DNA of 64,000 bases. Origin: Puffinus mauretanicus. Lineage: Eukaryota; Chordata; Aves; Procellariiformes; Procellariidae. Under the pieces are notes generated by a model that searched no databases, was not told the DNA's origin, and saw only the letters and a program-made list of their open reading frames with translations. The stretch is taken from the NCBI GenBank assembly GCA_023333565.1, contig JAJKFH010000052.1, positions 1,736,001 through 1,800,000 on the forward strand, read 5' to 3'. The number at the start of each line of letters is the position of its first letter. Within the stretch, counting starts at the first letter, position 1. Below, one piece after another: positions 60,796 to 64,000 of the stretch. The position numbers and the translations under genes are program-made.

Positions 60796-60930
60796 ATTGC
60801 TTTACAAATAGCACCCCTCCCTTTCTGGGTCGGGAAACGAAGGTCCTGCAGAGCAGGAATTTGCCCAAGGTCGCGTGGGGGGTTAGTGAATGAACAAGGT
60901 GGGGGACTGGCAGCCCCATCCTCTGGTCAT
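60796..60930 (+). mobile_element. MIR-like SINE remnant
   Basis: Landmarks in order: ATTGCTTTACAAATAGCACC (cf. 'gtgctttacaaatatt'), GGGTCGGGAAACGAAGGTCC (cf. 'gatgaggaaactgaggc'), then AGGAATTTGCCCAAGGTCGC (cf. 'agtaacttgcccaaggtcaca') and GTTAGTGAATGAACAAGGTG (cf. 'agctagtaagtggcagag'). This is the clearest MIR-type match in the window. Confidence 0.6.
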
Positions 60931-63629
60931 TCAGCTCTCGTCCTCCCCCGAGAACCAGGACGGGGGTGGGGACGGGCTCCTCTGGGGCTCCCCACCTCTC
61001 CCGTGCCACTGGATAGTCTTCTGGGAACGGCCAGCCTTTACTTCGTTAGTAAGACAGGCAGCTTTTGTATATGCTGTGCCCCAAAAGTTTCCTTGTTACC
61101 TCTCAGGTTGAAATATGCCTGTAGGTTCGTGGAGGAGAGGGGAGTTTGGAGACGGGGCTTTCTGAGCTCGGCGGCTCCGTACTGCTGAGGCAGCAGCGGG
61201 AGCTGCGCTTTTCAGCTGCAGCCCAAGAGTTGGAACTGGTGAGGACTTGGTCTGCAGAAGCCCTTGTCCTGGCAGTGCCCTGCTCGGACGCAGTAAATCC
61301 TTGAGCAAATCTGCAGAGAGGAGTTGTCTGCATGCAGCCTGGCCGGTGCATTTCTCTGTGCTTGAGCTGCATCGTGAGCAGTTGCTATTCCCTGTGAGTG
61401 CACACAGATCCCTGCACCCTGTAGATTATTGTACCCTTTACAAAATGTGATTTGAACTAGCCAAGAAGTCCGAGAGCAGCACTGAAAAGCTCCGAGTGCC
61501 GCAAACACTCTGAGCCGGTTGCTGGAAACAGTGTGTGAGACTCGGGCGGGATGTCAGGCTGAGCTGTTGCAGTGGGTTTCTGGTCCTCAGCCCTGGTTGA
61601 ATATCCCAGCAAAATAATGCCAATGAAAAAACCCTCAAACCTTGAACCTACTCCCCAACTTCCACAGCAGCAATTAAATGGCCGCATTTTCCATCGCCCA
61701 GAAGTTGCGGTGAGATTCTGCCACAGCTTTGTTCTCGAGTGCCTGCAGACACAATAGGAAAAGGTCATCGCATAAACACCGCTTCTCCAAAGGCAATTTC
61801 TTTGTCTGTTTTGAAAGCCAGGAAGCAAAGGGTATTCTAATTTGAACTGCTCTGCCGGCGCGACAGTACCGGGAGTGCCTCCCCCCGCACCTTCCTGGTT
61901 TCAGGCACATCTTCAGGTCAAGAGCCTTGCCCGCACTGCAGAAGCACACTCGATCTGTGTGGTTTTGGCTGCTAATAGGTGGCATGTGTTTGCTCCCGCT
62001 GCGGGCGAGAATGGAGTCTGGTGGGCTGGGTATGAGCGCGGGGGGGAAATGCAGCAGGCGGTAGCTTGAGGTCTGGGCCGGTAGCACCCAGGCTGTGAAA
62101 ATGCTTCAGGGAACGCTCTGGTGGGTATAATTAGTTCACCTTTTCCTTTGCCTGTGACTGCTGTTCGTGGCGCTTTTGTTTTTAAGCATAAAGATTTCAG
62201 CGTTTTCCCCCATGGTTTGAACAAAGGTTGAGCGCATGGGGAAATCCATAAAACAATGTCACCAAAAACGCAAGGAGGAGAAGAAAGCTTTTAATAAAGC
62301 ACTGCTGGGCGTATGCACCTGGGAACTGGGCTTGGATGAATTCGAACGGGAGGGAGGCTGCTGGAGAAGGTCACCTCTGAAGGTGGCAGATGAAAAAGCA
62401 GCATGGCCCGCTCTTCTCGGGGGAGCTTTGGCAGAAACCCATCAGTCCGTAGGTGTTCAGTTGGCCCGTCCTCCGGCGTGCGATTCCCCGGCATCCCGGG
62501 GCTCAGCAGAGCAGCCGTCCTCAGGAAGGTGCTTGTGCTTGGATCGAGGCAGGGGGGAGGCGGAGGGGAGCAAACTTCAAGGGAACCATCCGTAGCAGGG
62601 AATGACTTGGCTGTAGCTACCCTGAACGGGCTATCGGGGGAGGTTAGAGGACGGCATTAAGGCACCCAGTGATGGCAAAATCGTGGTTGTTTGAGGTCTG
62701 ATACTCGCAAAGAAAGTACCTCCTTTCGCCTTGTCTGTCAGTGCATGGTCTCGAAAAGCAGCTGCAGAGAAAGTAAAGCATCCACCGTATCTGAGGAACG
62801 TTAGAAAGCATACTGAAATGATAGACGTGATTATTAGCAAAGGGGTCTGGATTTTGTGCCTGCAATGGGCCTGTCTGACTCTTGTTTTCCTTTTCCATTA
62901 CCAGCAGATCAGTTTTATAGAGCTGTTCGGCTCTGTGTGGTCCCTATTAAAAGTTTTCTTTCCCAGGGTGATTCTGCTCCTTTGTTGCATCTGGTTCTTG
63001 AACACTTTATACTATCAAACAGCAAAACTGCTTTTATTGATGCAGCAAAGAACAATGGGACCTTTCCAACAGTGCTCCCAAAATACGCTCGTGGCTTTTT
63101 TCTATGCCTGGCTTCCAACAGTGGAAAAAATGATTAAGATATGTTAGGTTTACTCTGGTCACTTCAACAGGAGATTGGTAATACCAACAAACGATTCCAG
63201 TAAATGGATTAGCTTCTCTTCTCCAGCAAGGCTGAAGCGATGTGTGCTTGCCCTGTCCGTGCTCTTTCTGTGAGACAGACAGCTGAAAAAGCAGAAAGCA
63301 TCCACAATTTAATAGAGCGCAGATCGGGTTAGGCAAAGATGATGGCACTGGGCTTGTGTCAGGTCACTGGAGTGTGATTGCAAGCTGGTCGGACGTGCGT
63401 GGTCGCTGCTCATACAGTGACTGCACCCGCCGTGGCCTGAAGCCTCACGCTCGGCTCCTCCGAGATGCAATTTCCCGTCTGTGCGGAGACGGGGAGCAGG
63501 GAAAACAGAAGAGGGTGAGCAGAGACATAAAACCAGTTCTGCTCTGTGTGTGAGAACTGAGCTTTCCTCAGTGTCTCACTACTGGCTTTGGGGTTTCCAT
63601 GTGAACAGATGTCAGGGTAAGTGTGTCTG

Positions 63630-63682
63630 CTATAAAAAAAATATATATGCCATATTAAAAATTGTTTTATATATATATTTTA
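63630..63682 (+). repeat. TA-rich low-complexity stretch
   Basis: TATAAAAAAAATATATATGC followed shortly by TTTTATATATATATTTT. The two TA runs can pair with each other in a cruciform. Confidence 0.65.
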
Positions 63683-64000
63683 AGGGCCACTGTCAGCTTT
63701 TGCCCCCTGGACATATGCAAAATCTGATGACTCCTGACTATCTGGAACTATTGCTGTGGAAATGAAGCTGCATGCCCTGTTTCAGAAGAGGAGTGTGGAG
63801 CTTTGGATGGATGCTGGGGCTGAGAGTGTCCGTGGTGTTAATGAGGAGATGCTGCGACGGCCACCAGCACTGCGTGGCTGGGACCCTGTGCTGCGTTAGA
63901 TAACGCTAATTAAGGGAACCTCCTTGCAAGACATTATATACCCTGCTCCAGCAGCAGGAAGGGCTGGGAAGTGGGCCTGGTGCATAGAGAGCTTGCAGGA

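Larger units (their letters stand above)
1..64000 (+). other. MSI2: MSI2 gene, internal part (intron-exon-intron)
   Basis: The whole window is interpreted as lying inside the transcription unit of Musashi-2, an RNA-binding protein with two RRM domains that controls translation and stability of target mRNAs, notably in stem and progenitor cells. The only direct evidence is the single 49-nt exon near the middle. Strand is set by that exon and its splice sites. Musashi-2 genes of vertebrates are known for very long introns, which fits one small exon surrounded by more than 60 kb of non-coding DNA; MSI1 is much more compact. No promoter, first exon, last exon or poly(A) site of the gene was recognised. 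That both ends of the window are still intronic is inference from the absence of further exons. Confidence 0.82.
57726..64000 (+). other. MSI2: MSI2 intron block at the 3' end of the window, no gene seen
   Basis: Non-coding. It contains MIR-like relics at 58752-58890 (minus) and 60796-60930 (plus), a T11 run at 59633-59643, a short CpG-dense stretch at about 59440-59530, AT-rich conserved-element-like sequence at about 60340-60700 with a MEF2-type site, and TA-rich sequence at 63630-63682. Two overlapping open frames at 62731-63147 and 62856-63137 resemble no protein I know. A strong donor-like site GTAAGTG is at 63617. Confidence 0.55.

Noticed and set aside
62731..63147. 138-codon frame with hydrophobic stretches, overlapping a second 93-codon frame
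   Set aside because: Hydrophobic segments come from T-rich DNA. The two frames compete, no family is recognised, and splice sites are not convincing.
1..64000. tRNA, rRNA, CRISPR, operon or viral cassette
   Set aside because: No tRNA arm motif (GTTCRANNC with paired stems), no rRNA-like block, no regularly spaced repeats, and no prokaryotic gene organisation were seen on either strand.

Overview
This is a 64 kb piece of vertebrate, almost certainly bird, nuclear DNA. The bird assignment rests on a well-preserved CR1 LINE (about 56990-57725, minus strand) with the typical avian 3' end and octamer tail. There are no prokaryotic features such as operons, ribosome binding sites or dense coding. 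Almost all of the window is non-coding.

The one protein-coding element I can support is a 49-nt internal exon at 37221-37269 (+). It encodes VEDAMLMFDKTTNRHR plus the first base of a Gly codon, and is flanked by a good acceptor (pyrimidine-rich tract, TTGCAG) and donor (GAG|GTAAGA). This peptide is the second RNA-recognition motif (RRM2) of Musashi, and the Val-Glu-Asp start fits MSI2 rather than MSI1. The window is therefore read as the interior of the MSI2 gene: at least 37 kb of upstream intron, one small exon, and at least 26 kb of downstream intron. No other MSI2 exon was found.

Layout: 1-37220 is intron, with alternating AT-rich stretches and short CpG-rich patches (5690-6245, 14160-15190, 25860-26130, 30690-31145), an ancient CR1-like LINE remnant (about 7070-7425), two weak MIR-like remnants, homopolymer runs and small tandem repeats. 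37221-37269 is the exon. 37270-64000 is intron with further GC patches, several MIR/L3/AmnSINE-like relics (43932, 45947, 49176, 58752, 60796), AT-rich stretches that look like conserved non-coding DNA, and the young CR1 copy.

No complete gene, tRNA, CRISPR array, viral element or new system was recognised. The long open frames (up to about 200 codons) fit chance in GC-rich DNA, and one of them is antisense to the CR1. Points worth checking are splice-like sites deep in the introns (14051-14064, 17010/17011, 40678/40679), paired inverted repeats (23817-23854, 40752-40779), closely spaced E-boxes, and old SINE tails that may have become regulatory. Repeat and motif calls were made by eye against remembered consensus patterns, without alignment.
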